Shown here: positions 53,458 to 61,148 of the stretch, in pieces
Layout of the letters: each line of letters opens with the position of its first letter
Numbering within the stretch: the stretch's first letter is position 1
Assembly (NCBI RefSeq): GCF_015550425.1
Contig: NZ_JADNAT010000009.1
Location: 62,001 to 126,000 of the forward strand
DNA: 64,000 nt
Reading direction: 5' to 3'
From: Clostridium sp. 1001275B_160808_H3
Lineage (GTDB): Bacteria > Bacillota > Clostridia > Clostridiales > Clostridiaceae
The notes under the pieces: generated by a model
What the model saw: the letters and a program-made list of their open reading frames with translations, nothing else
What the model was told of the DNA's origin: nothing
Databases searched by the model: none
Position numbers and translations under genes: made by a program

Positions 53458-54366
53458 ATGGATAAACTTGAATGGCTTAAAGAAAGGCAATGTGGAATTG
53501 GTGGAAGTGATGTAGGTGCAATTTTAGGAGTGAATAAGTATAAAACTGCATTTGAAGTTTATTTAGAAAAAACAGAGCCTATAACAGAGGTTGGAGAGCA
53601 AAGTGAAAGTGCTTATTTTGGAGATGTATTTGAAGATGTAGTTGCAAAAGAATTTGAAAAGAGAACTGGTAAGAAAGTTAGAAGAGATAGAAAGCATTAT
53701 AAACATAAAGAGTATCCTTTTATGGTAGCTAATATAGACAGAAGAGTAATAGGGGAAAATGCAATATTAGAGTGTAAAACAGCTAATCAATTCTTATCTA
53801 ATGAATGGGAAGAAGATGAAATACCAGCAAGTTATTTATTACAAGTACAACATTATTTATTTGTTACAGGATCAGAATTAGGATATATAGCAGTATTAAT
53901 AGGCGGACAAAAATTCATATGGAAAGAAGTACAAAAGGATGAAGAATTAATTCAAATGATTATTGAAGCAGAGAAGGACTTTTGGAAGATGATAAAACAT
54001 AAAATTCCACCTGCATTAGATGGATCAAGTGCGGCAGAAAAATATCTTAAAGAAAAATATAAAGATGTTGAAGAAGGTAAATCAATAGAGCTAGGATTTG
54101 AATATAAAGAGAAGATCAAAACTTATTTAGAAATGAAGGAGCAATTAAAAAGTTTTGAAATAGAAGTAAAAGAACTAGAGAATCAAATTAAGTTTGAAAT
54201 AGGGAAATCAGAGTATGCATATGCTCCTGGATATAGTTTGAGTTGGAAGAAGGTTTTATCTAATAGAGTTGATACTAAAAAACTTAAATCAGAATACCCA
54301 GATGTTTATGAAAAGGTAGTGAAAGAAAGTATAAGTAGAAAATTTAATATCAAGGAGGATAAATAA
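53458..54366 (+). CDS. YqaJ-family viral recombinase exonuclease
   Basis: 302 residues. Fold of lambda-exonuclease type: ERQCGIGGSDVGAILGVNKYKTAFEVYLEKT at residues 8-38, the nuclease Asp in ANIDRRV and the Glu-x-Lys in ILECKTAN. It resects double-stranded ends 5' to 3', giving tails for RecT annealing. The next gene is recT, the usual pair. The C-terminus has a helical tail (about 210-300). Confidence 0.93.
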   Translation: MDKLEWLKERQCGIGGSDVGAILGVNKYKTAFEVYLEKTEPITEVGEQSESAYFGDVFEDVVAKEFEKRTGKKVRRDRKHYKHKEYPFMVANIDRRVIGENAILECKTANQFLSNEWEEDEIPASYLLQVQHYLFVTGSELGYIAVLIGGQKFIWKEVQKDEELIQMIIEAEKDFWKMIKHKIPPALDGSSAAEKYLKEKYKDVEEGKSIELGFEYKEKIKTYLEMKEQLKSFEIEVKELENQIKFEIGKSEYAYAPGYSLSWKKVLSNRVDTKKLKSEYPDVYEKVVKESISRKFNIKEDK

Positions 54367-54368
54367 TT

Positions 54369-55208
54369 GTGGCAACAGCAAGTAGTTTAAAAAATCAATT
54401 AGCAAAGAAGGAAGCAACAGGACAAGCAGCAATAGCAGGAAGTGTTAAAGGACTTATGGATAGTCCTGCAGTTAAGAAAAGATTTGAAGAGGTACTATGT
54501 GAAAGAGCACCACAGTATATGAGCTCAATAGTTAATCTAGTTAATTCAGATACTAATTTAAAGAAGTGTGAGCCTATGAGTGTAGTAGCTAGTTGTATGG
54601 TAGCTGCAACTATGGATTTACCAGTAGATAAAAATTTAGGATATGCATGGGTAGTGCCTTATGGGACTAAAGCACAATTTCAAATTGGATATAAGGGGTA
54701 TATTCAATTAGCTTTAAGAACAGGGCAATATAAAGCAATTAATGTAGTAGAGATAAGAGAAGGTGAATTAATAAGCTGGAATCCATTAAGTGAGGAAGTA
54801 GAAATTGACTTTACTAAAAGGAAGTCAAACAAGGTTATAGGATATGCAGGGTATTTCAAATTATTAAATGGATTTGAAAAGACAGTCTATTGGAGCAAAG
54901 AAGAAGCTGAATCTCATGCTAAGAAATTCTCTAAAACATATAGCTTTAAAAATGGAGTATGGCAAACAGACTTTGATAGTATGGCTAAAAAGACAGTTCT
55001 AAGGAATCTATTATCTAAATGGGGTATTTTATCTATTGAAATGCAAAAGGCATACAGTGCGGATAATAATGCAATTAAAGATAGTATTTTAAAAGAAGAT
55101 AATGTTGAAATAGATTTTGAAACTGGAGAAGTAATAGAAGATGTTGAGTACACGGATCCAGTACAAGAAAATTTTGTAGGTACATCTTTTGAAGAAATGA
55201 CAGAATAG
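54369..55208 (+). CDS. recT: RecT family single-strand annealing protein
   Basis: 279 residues from GTG 54369 after AAGGAGG. Typical RecT regions are VASCMVAATMDLPVDKNLGYAWVVPYGTKAQFQIGYKGYIQLALRTGQYKAI and SMAKKTVLRNLLSKWGILS. It anneals complementary strands after YqaJ resection, allowing phage recombination and concatemer formation. The acidic C-terminal tail may bind SSB. Two bases separate it from the YqaJ gene. Confidence 0.94.
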   Translation: MATASSLKNQLAKKEATGQAAIAGSVKGLMDSPAVKKRFEEVLCERAPQYMSSIVNLVNSDTNLKKCEPMSVVASCMVAATMDLPVDKNLGYAWVVPYGTKAQFQIGYKGYIQLALRTGQYKAINVVEIREGELISWNPLSEEVEIDFTKRKSNKVIGYAGYFKLLNGFEKTVYWSKEEAESHAKKFSKTYSFKNGVWQTDFDSMAKKTVLRNLLSKWGILSIEMQKAYSADNNAIKDSILKEDNVEIDFETGEVIEDVEYTDPVQENFVGTSFEEMTE

Positions 55209-55218
55209 GAGAGTACTT

Positions 55219-55983
55219 ATGGATAATCAAGGGTGGATTAAAGATTATAGAAAAGAAATAGATAGTGATATATGGGCAATGCCACCCTTGTATTTTAAAG
55301 TGTGGCAGTACCTTAAGTATATGGCTAACCATCAAGTAAATTCTATACCAATGTCTGATGGAAGTAAGGAAATAATAAATAGAGGGCAGCATTTAACAAG
55401 CTATAGATCTATAGCAAAAGGGGTATCTTATTATGAAAATCGAGTTTATAAAGAACCGAATGCAAAAACAATTAAGAAAATTTTAGAATGGCTTGAAAAA
55501 AATCATATGATTACTTTAGACCACGGAAGGGGTAACAAGCAATATACTAAGATAACATTAGTAAATTACAGTATTTATCAATCTAAAGATGATGAACTGG
55601 TAACAGAAAAGAAACAGCAAAGTAACAGTGAGGAAACAGCGGAGAAACAGCAAAGTAACACTAAGGAAACAGAAGGGAAACAGACCGTGGATATAAACAA
55701 GAATGATAAGAATGATATAAGAATGAATAATAATGAGAAAGAAGGAAAAGAAGAGTATGTTCCTGAACTTCCATCAATTTCATTTCCAACAGAAACACAT
55801 AGAAAAATATTTAATGAAACATCAGATACGGCTTATAGAACATTTTTTATAGATACAGAAATTATAGAAACAGATAACATGATAACTATAAAAGCTAATA
55901 GTGATTTTAATAGGGGAGTTATTGAAGACAGATTTAAGGATAGATTATATTACAGCTTCTTAAAGAAAATAGAAGTTATATAG
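55219..55983 (+). CDS. Phage replication initiator / replisome organiser-like protein
   Basis: 254 residues. The N-terminal winged-helix region (WIKDYRKEIDSDIWAMPPLYFKVWQYLKYMANH, then TIKKILEWLEKNHMITLDHGRGNKQYTKITLVNYSIYQ) is the pattern of Firmicutes phage replication proteins. A low-complexity linker with repeated KQQSN motifs (about 131-160) leads to a C-terminal domain resembling the end of DnaA-like/DnaB-loader partners (SFPTETHRKIFNETSDTAYRTFF). No helicase loader gene follows in the window. Origin position unknown; the linker-coding DNA is a candidate. Confidence 0.8.
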   Translation: MDNQGWIKDYRKEIDSDIWAMPPLYFKVWQYLKYMANHQVNSIPMSDGSKEIINRGQHLTSYRSIAKGVSYYENRVYKEPNAKTIKKILEWLEKNHMITLDHGRGNKQYTKITLVNYSIYQSKDDELVTEKKQQSNSEETAEKQQSNTKETEGKQTVDINKNDKNDIRMNNNEKEGKEEYVPELPSISFPTETHRKIFNETSDTAYRTFFIDTEIIETDNMITIKANSDFNRGVIEDRFKDRLYYSFLKKIEVI

Positions 55984-55998
55984 AGGGGATGAATAAGA

Positions 55999-56172
55999 AT
56001 GGAAAAGCTGACTCCAGCACAATGGAAAGAAAGAACTATAAGAGATATTAAAAGAATGCAAGAGTTAAGAGAAAAAGGTATTAAAGATGCGGATAGCTTT
56101 TTAGCAGAGCACAGGATAAAAGAAAACAAAAGAGTGAGTAGTATAAGATTTAAATCTTATAGAGGAAAGTAA
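55999..56172 (+). CDS. Small phage protein, 57 residues
   Basis: ATG at 55999 with GAGGGGATG upstream. Basic and helical: MEKLTPAQWKERTIRDIKRMQELREKG onwards. Family not recognised. Last gene before the DUF3800-like cargo insertion. Confidence 0.65.
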   Translation: MEKLTPAQWKERTIRDIKRMQELREKGIKDADSFLAEHRIKENKRVSSIRFKSYRGK

Positions 56173-56219
56173 TATGAAATTATTGAGAACTAAGTAAGAA
56201 AAAATGTTCTTTGAAAATA

Positions 56220-56234
56220 GAATAATACGGTATT
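56220..56234. repeat. 15-bp repeat flanking the DUF3800-like cargo, left copy
   Basis: GAATAATACGGTATT here is the exact reverse complement of 57944-57958 and is close in direct orientation to 57966-57979 (GAATATGCGGTATT). The cargo gene lies between the copies. Confidence 0.9.
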
Positions 56235-56243
56235 AGAAAAATA

Positions 56244-56305
56244 TGTTATAATTAACTCATAATTGTATTATTATATGAGTTATCAGCTTTTTTACTAACT
56301 GATAA
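56244..56305 (+). promoter_or_regulatory. Extended -10 promoter and leader hairpins of the cargo gene
   Basis: TG-T-TATAAT (56244-56252) is an extended -10 box with no clear -35. The leader then has two hairpins: AACTCATA/TATGAGTT (56254-56261 and 56274-56281) and TTATCAG/CTGATAA (56280-56286 and 56299-56305), which share two bases, so they may compete. A T-run lies after the first. Confidence 0.6.
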
Positions 56306-56355
56306 GTAGAGTTTGTAAAGTTGAATTATTATTTACTATATAGGGAGATGAAAAT

Positions 56356-57864
56356 ATGGAGCAATACCGTTTCTATTATGATGAATCAGAACATAGCAGA
56401 AAAATCAATCTTAATACGGTAAACTCTAAGAATTATTACGATAATTTTATTGCTGTTATTGTTGGGTGGAAGAGTGAAAGTGAAAAATTGATTTTTGAGA
56501 AGTATTCTGATTTCGAAGAAAAGTACACTTATCGCAAATCCAAAGGAGAATTAAAAAGTCAGACACTTGATCAGAAGCAATTTGAGAATGGATTTGCATC
56601 CTTGAATAAAAGCAATATTTGCTTTCTTAGTGATTTTCTTTCGTTATTCGATAGCGATATTGAAGTCTACTTTGCAGTAGTAAGTAAGATCGAGTTTATT
56701 ATTTCTCAGCTCTTTGATGGTTATAAGAATAGCTTTTTTTGTAATATGGATGCTATGAAGTATTCAATTGTAAAAGCAATTTTAATGTATCAACCAAAAG
56801 AAATAGTTGAGTGTATATTTGAAAATACAGGAGAACTTTTAGCAACTTTGAAAGCTTTTTTCGAAGAGAGAATTCAACTAAACAAAGCAAATTTATCGTT
56901 AAAACAAAACGAAACTAAAGCCTTTGAAGATATTTTAAAAGTTTTATATGATATTCACGATGTAAGAACTATCGAATGGGATTATGATATAGCTTTTTGG
57001 GGGTTTAAACAATACCTAACAGAGCGAGTAATTAATGATTTTACATTGGTAATAGATAAAGAAGGAAAAGAGGGAAAAGACAGCAATACGCTAAATGCGG
57101 CGAAACGTATAGGTTTTAGTAATGCCATAGAAGTAAATTCAAAATACTCAATAGGAGTACGTATTTCTGATATGTTGGCAGGTTTACTTTCCAAATTGCT
57201 TAAAGCATTACATAATTCATTACGATACAATTCTTCTGACGAACAACTTAAAAAGAAAATTCTAAGTAAGGAATGGTTTTTACTTAGCGAAGATCAATTA
57301 GAATTATATAAGAAGTTGCATACCATCGTCTGTAAATTAAATAAAGCTTGGTATAAAACCTTTTCAGGTAAGTACTCTGATGACTTAATAACGTTGATTG
57401 CGCTTTTAAATTATATGAATAATTTTGTGTCGGTAGCAGAGATAAAAAAACAGAATGTTGATATGCAGGGTGAGTATTTTAACTCATATGTGTGCGATTG
57501 CCTTGCAGATTACTTTTCCCGATTGAGAAATAAACTTCCACTTGATATAATACCATTAGATCAAAAGAATTATTTTTTTAATCAGAGAGGCGCAAAAGTG
57601 TTTTTTGATGCACGACAGCAACCATTATTAAAGTTCACAAATGGACGTTGCAAATGTAGTGTTCTTTCAATTGGATTTAGCAAAGAAGGTATTCCATTAG
57701 CTACCATTGCAGAACTTGAAGGGAATTACTGTTATAGGTTGCCTAATGATTTAAGCGAATGGGTAATATCATCAGTAGCATTGAAAAGTATGGGAATAAA
57801 CCTATTTCCAGCAGAAGTTGTCTTTACAGAAGAAAATGGTAAGTTTTATGCTGATATTTTATAA
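56356..57864 (+). CDS. DUF3800-like cargo protein, foreign codon use
   Basis: 502 residues. The N-terminus FYYDESEHSRKIN recalls the first acidic strand of DUF3800 (RNase H-like fold, YxDES). FTLVIDKEGKEGKD and the later SKYSIGVRISDMLAGLL resemble the second Asp and the final LADxxAG-type helix. The C-terminal ~180 residues match nothing I know. About nine of its 15 arginine codons are CGN, whereas neighbours use AGA/AGG almost only, so it is a recent arrival. It has its own promoter, a GGGAGATG ribosome site and a terminator. DUF3800 proteins occur in phage and defence islands; an anti-phage or exclusion role is a guess. Confidence 0.7.
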   Translation: MEQYRFYYDESEHSRKINLNTVNSKNYYDNFIAVIVGWKSESEKLIFEKYSDFEEKYTYRKSKGELKSQTLDQKQFENGFASLNKSNICFLSDFLSLFDSDIEVYFAVVSKIEFIISQLFDGYKNSFFCNMDAMKYSIVKAILMYQPKEIVECIFENTGELLATLKAFFEERIQLNKANLSLKQNETKAFEDILKVLYDIHDVRTIEWDYDIAFWGFKQYLTERVINDFTLVIDKEGKEGKDSNTLNAAKRIGFSNAIEVNSKYSIGVRISDMLAGLLSKLLKALHNSLRYNSSDEQLKKKILSKEWFLLSEDQLELYKKLHTIVCKLNKAWYKTFSGKYSDDLITLIALLNYMNNFVSVAEIKKQNVDMQGEYFNSYVCDCLADYFSRLRNKLPLDIIPLDQKNYFFNQRGAKVFFDARQQPLLKFTNGRCKCSVLSIGFSKEGIPLATIAELEGNYCYRLPNDLSEWVISSVALKSMGINLFPAEVVFTEENGKFYADIL

Positions 57865-57943
57865 AATATTTTAGTTTAGCGAATAAGTTAAATAACTAAA
57901 TTTAAAATATTACTAAGATAGAATTAAATATTAAGTTAATTAA

Positions 57944-57986
57944 AATACCGTATTATTCAAGAAAAGAATATGCGGTATTTTTTATT
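57944..57986 (+). terminator. Terminator of cargo gene, built from the flanking repeat
   Basis: Arms AATACCGTATTATTC (57944-57958) and GAATATGCGGTATT (57966-57979), followed by TTTTTATT. The left arm is the inverted copy of the 56220 repeat. Confidence 0.85.
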
Positions 57987-58002
57987 GTTAAGGAGGAATT
58001 GA

Positions 58003-58524
58003 ATGGATAAAGAATTATTTAGAAAGACAGAAGGAATGCTTTATGGATATTATAAAGATAAGAATAGATTAGAGTCAGTAAGAAGGGAAATAGAAACAGT
58101 AGGTAACTTAATAAATACTATAGCAAGAAATATAAAAACTTGTAATGTTAGTATAGATCCATATCAAGGAGGAGCAGGAGAAGGAGAAAGGGTACAAACA
58201 TCTTCTAGTAATTCAAGCTATGTAGAAAAAGCGATTATAAAAGCTATAGATGATATGGAGAAAGAAAAGGCTCAAAGGACCATGAAATTATATAAGCTAC
58301 AATGTGAAGAAAGAAACCTAATATATAAAATAGAAAAGGTAGAAGGAAACATAGGAATGCTTAAAGATGAATATAAGAAGTTCTTAGAATTAAAATACAA
58401 TGTAATACCAGGAGAGAAAATAGGAATGAGAGAAATAGCATTAGAAATGAATATGAGTAAGAATAAGGTATATGACCTTAGAGAAGAATTAGTAAAGAAT
58501 ATAGCTGAATATAGATGGTGTTAA
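58003..58524 (+). CDS. ArpU/RinA-like phage late transcription regulator
   Basis: 173 residues. Helical coiled coil through most of its length and a C-terminal helix-turn-helix (FLELKYNVIPGEKIGMREIALEMNMSKNKVYDLREELVKNIAEY), like sigma region 4 and the RinA/ArpU regulators that switch on packaging genes. It has the classic place upstream of terS. Ribosome site AAGGAGG. Three GGGACA repeats begin right after its stop and may be its target. Confidence 0.85.
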   Translation: MDKELFRKTEGMLYGYYKDKNRLESVRREIETVGNLINTIARNIKTCNVSIDPYQGGAGEGERVQTSSSNSSYVEKAIIKAIDDMEKEKAQRTMKLYKLQCEERNLIYKIEKVEGNIGMLKDEYKKFLELKYNVIPGEKIGMREIALEMNMSKNKVYDLREELVKNIAEYRWC

Positions 58525-58529
58525 AACTC

Positions 58530-58557
58530 GGGACAAAATAGGGACAAAGTAGGGACA
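58530..58557 (+). promoter_or_regulatory. Three GGGACA direct repeats at 11-bp spacing
   Basis: GGGACA at 58530, 58541 and 58552, one helical turn apart, between the late regulator gene and the late region. Candidate activator binding site for the ArpU/RinA-like protein. Confidence 0.6.
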
Positions 58558-58634
58558 CTTAGAAGGATATAAAGATGTATAATAATAGTATGGACATGGT
58601 AAAAGTCCTCCATAGTTTTTTATCCCCTATAAGA

Positions 58635-58669
58635 AAGCACTTAGCATAATAAATGTTAGGTGCTTTTTT
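58635..58669 (+). terminator. Terminator before DUF4062 gene
   Basis: Arms AAGCACTTAGCA (58635-58646) and TGTTAGGTGCTT (58654-58665), with two G-U pairs, then T-run. Confidence 0.85.
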
Positions 58670-58676
58670 GAAGGAT

Positions 58677-58705
58677 TTTACAATTGTTTATAGAATTAAT
58701 ATATT
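58677..58705 (+). promoter_or_regulatory. Promoter of DUF4062 gene
   Basis: TTTACA (58677-58682), 17-base spacer, TATATT (58700-58705), directly after the preceding terminator and 22 bases before the ATG. Confidence 0.7.
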
Positions 58706-58727
58706 TATATTAAAAGGGGGAGAGGAC

Positions 58728-59543
58728 ATGGAAAAGAGATATCAGATATTTATAAGTTCAACTTTTGCAGATTTAGAAGAAGAGAGAGAAGCTGTTATGA
58801 AAGCAATTCTTAGTGTTGATTGTTTTCCGGCAGGAATGGAATTATTTCCAGCATCTAATAAGTCTCAATTTGAATTTATAAAAGGTATAATAGATAAAAG
58901 TGATTACTATGTTCTAGTCATTGCTGGCAGGTACGGAACAGAGGATACAGATGGAATTGGATTTACAGAAAAAGAGTATGATTATGCCAGGGAGAGAGGA
59001 GTACCAGTATATACATTTATATATAAAAATATAGATAACATACCATTTGGAAAAACGGATAAAGATGATGCTAAATTTGAAAAATTAAAAAGATTTATAC
59101 AAAAGGCTCAAGCGGATAGAATGTGTAATTATTGGGAAAATAAAGATCGATTAAGAAGTCTAGTTGAAACAAGTTTAAGAAAAGCTTTTGAAGATGAACC
59201 GAGGACTGGATGGATAAGAGGAGATATAACAATAACTGAGCATATACAAGACAATAACCCCAGGCAAATTAAAAAACCAGAGACAGTAAAAGATAAGGTG
59301 TTATTAGAAATATATAATGAGTACTGTAAAGATGTATCTGATATGAAAAACAATATAAGTGAAAATAAATTAAATTTGGATAAAGATGTATTTATTTCAG
59401 CACTAGAGAAGCTAAATAGTGAGAGTTTAATAAAAAATGTCAAATTTGTTAATGGTGGTGGAAAAGTATTAATGGTTTTTACAGATAACTTAAAAATTAC
59501 AACTTATGGTATTAGTTATTTAGAAAAGAAATTTTATATTTAA
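58728..59543 (+). CDS. DUF4062 - winged helix cargo protein
   Basis: 271 residues from ATG 58728, preceded by GGGGGAGAGG; upstream in-frame codons overlap the terminator and promoter. The N-terminal DUF4062 domain (about 3-95) has RYQIFISSTFADLEEEREAVMKAIL, MELFPASN and SDYYVLVIAGRYG, a TIR/nucleoside-hydrolase-like Rossmann fold often fused to STAND-type defence proteins. A middle region leads to a C-terminal winged-helix-like segment (about 188-271: VLLEIYNEYCKDV, ITTYGISYLEKKF). Alone it has no NTPase. It has its own promoter and terminator and interrupts the late module, so it is a lysogenic-expression cargo candidate. A defence role is inference. Confidence 0.8.
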   Translation: MEKRYQIFISSTFADLEEEREAVMKAILSVDCFPAGMELFPASNKSQFEFIKGIIDKSDYYVLVIAGRYGTEDTDGIGFTEKEYDYARERGVPVYTFIYKNIDNIPFGKTDKDDAKFEKLKRFIQKAQADRMCNYWENKDRLRSLVETSLRKAFEDEPRTGWIRGDITITEHIQDNNPRQIKKPETVKDKVLLEIYNEYCKDVSDMKNNISENKLNLDKDVFISALEKLNSESLIKNVKFVNGGGKVLMVFTDNLKITTYGISYLEKKFYI

Positions 59544-59558
59544 GAAATTTCTTGTTGT

Positions 59559-59594
59559 GGATTAGTAATAAGATAAATTACTAGTCCTTTTATT
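59559..59594 (+). terminator. Terminator after DUF4062 gene
   Basis: Arms GGATTAGTAA (59559-59568) and TTACTAGTCC (59578-59587, one G-U pair), T-rich tail. Confidence 0.85.
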
Positions 59595-59749
59595 ATGCCT
59601 GCAGAAGCTAGCAGGAAAACAAATTAAAATATGAAAGTAGAAGTAGCCAATTCCGAGGTAATAATATTCTTAGTCACTACTTATTAGCTTTTAAATATTA
59701 TAGAGGGATTTCCCTATATTTATAGAAATAGAAGTATTGGGGTGATTAT

Positions 59750-60592
59750 ATGTTAGAAAAAATAAGAAATATATTGCTATTATTAACTGCTTTGGGTGCA
59801 GTAGTAAGTATTTATGTAAAAGTGTTTAATGAACTTGCTATTGATGTAATAAGAAATAAGTATAGGAACATACCAGGAAAACAATCTATATTTAACACTA
59901 TAATTAATTTTATTATATACTGTTTTTTTGGAATATATTTAATTGTTACTATAATATCAGCAGTAGATTTAATTAGAACTGGAGGGTGGAAATCAGTTTT
60001 AGATGTTCCTAAGGTAGAAGGTGGTTTTGAAGTGATAGCATTTTTAGTTGGGCTTTTAATTATTATAATATCAATTATTCCAGCTGTGGTTGCATCATTA
60101 AATATGATATCTATGAAAGATAATTTTAGAGATAAGTTGGAAAATAAATTAAATAGTAAAATAAAAAAAAGCGTTATAATTAAAATTATTATCAGTATGC
60201 TTATGTCAACTTTATTAACAATAGGGTGGATAATATTATCTTTTAATATTATAATCAGGGGAATAAATATAGTGAAAGACAACGGAGAATATATATTTGA
60301 AAATAACATTGTAAATAATGATATGAAATTCATAGTTATTTTTGGATTTTTAGCGTTAATAAGTATTACAAGTTTTATAGTATTAAATAGTTTAAGAGAA
60401 ATATATAAGGCTGTTAATGAGGATGAATATTATATACTAAATACTAGTAATGGACAAATATATGCAAGATGCTACTTAGAATGTGAAGATTACTTCTTAA
60501 TATTTGAGAATACCATGGAAAGATATATAAAGAAAAATGAAATAAAAGAGATAAGAAAGATAAAAATATTAAAAAGTAATGATATAAATTAA
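59750..60592 (+). CDS. Five-helix membrane protein beside DUF4062 gene
   Basis: 280 residues. Membrane segments at about 5-22, 50-70, 92-118, 143-166 and 191-212, with a basic loop (about 120-142), then a ~65-residue cytosolic C-terminal domain (YYILNTSNGQIYARCYLECEDYFLIFENTMERYIKKNEIKEIRKIKIL). No family recognised. It has its own ribosome site GGGGTGAT and a terminator at 60591. Pairing with a DUF4062 sensor-like gene resembles the sensor plus membrane effector layout of abortive-infection systems, but the terminator between them argues for separate transcripts. Function unknown. Confidence 0.7.
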   Translation: MLEKIRNILLLLTALGAVVSIYVKVFNELAIDVIRNKYRNIPGKQSIFNTIINFIIYCFFGIYLIVTIISAVDLIRTGGWKSVLDVPKVEGGFEVIAFLVGLLIIIISIIPAVVASLNMISMKDNFRDKLENKLNSKIKKSVIIKIIISMLMSTLLTIGWIILSFNIIIRGINIVKDNGEYIFENNIVNNDMKFIVIFGFLALISITSFIVLNSLREIYKAVNEDEYYILNTSNGQIYARCYLECEDYFLIFENTMERYIKKNEIKEIRKIKILKSNDIN

Positions 60593-60621
60593 AAAGGTTC
60601 ATTTTTTGAACCTTTTATTAT
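60591..60621 (+). terminator. Terminator after membrane protein gene
   Basis: Arms AAAAGGTTC (60592-60600) and GAACCTTTT (60608-60616), T-rich tail. Confidence 0.9.
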
Positions 60622-60668
60622 TTTAAAGTTTTAATAGTTTTTAAATATATAAGAAAGGATGTGAGCTT

Positions 60669-61148
60669 ATGGCTAAATCAAAATATGAATCTATTGTTAA
60701 AGATAAATTAATATTGATAGAAGCGTGGGCAAGAAATGGGCTCACAATTGAACAGATAGCTAAGAATTTAGGTATTAGCAAGGTAACACTCTATAAATAT
60801 ATGAATGAACATACTGAACTTTCTGAACACCTTAAAAAGGGGAAAGAAGTAGTTGATATAGAAGTAGAAAATGCTTTATTAAAAAGAGCGTTAGGCTATA
60901 AATATAATGAAGTAACAAAGGAACTATTTAAGGATAAAGAAACAGGAGAAGAAGAATTAAAAGTAACTAAGGTAGTAACTAAAGAGGTAGCTCCAGATAC
61001 AACAGCTCAAATATTTTGGTTAAAGAATAGAAAACCAGAAGATTGGAGAGATAAAAAGGATATAGAACATAGCGGAAATTTAAATAATCCATATGAAGGA
61101 TTAACTAAGGAACAGTTATTAAAAATAGCTAGTGAAGATGATGGATAA
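60669..61148 (+). CDS. terS: Terminase small subunit
   Basis: 159 residues. N-terminal helix-turn-helix (LIEAWARNGLTIEQIAKNLGISKVTLYKYMNEH) and a central segment EVENALLKRALGYKYNEVTKE common in TerS proteins of this group; C-terminal WLKNRKPEDWRDKKDIEHSGN, with the acidic end reaching TerL. It recognises the packaging site on phage DNA and hands it to TerL. It overlaps the terL start. Ribosome site AAGGATGTG. Confidence 0.92.
   Translation: MAKSKYESIVKDKLILIEAWARNGLTIEQIAKNLGISKVTLYKYMNEHTELSEHLKKGKEVVDIEVENALLKRALGYKYNEVTKELFKDKETGEEELKVTKVVTKEVAPDTTAQIFWLKNRKPEDWRDKKDIEHSGNLNNPYEGLTKEQLLKIASEDDG

Noticed and set aside
59631..59687. 18-codon frame between the DUF4062 and membrane protein genes
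   Set aside because: No ribosome site and too short to support from sequence alone.
59812..60333. 173-codon minus-strand frame opposite the membrane protein
   Set aside because: Antisense shadow of AT-rich membrane helices; no ribosome site.
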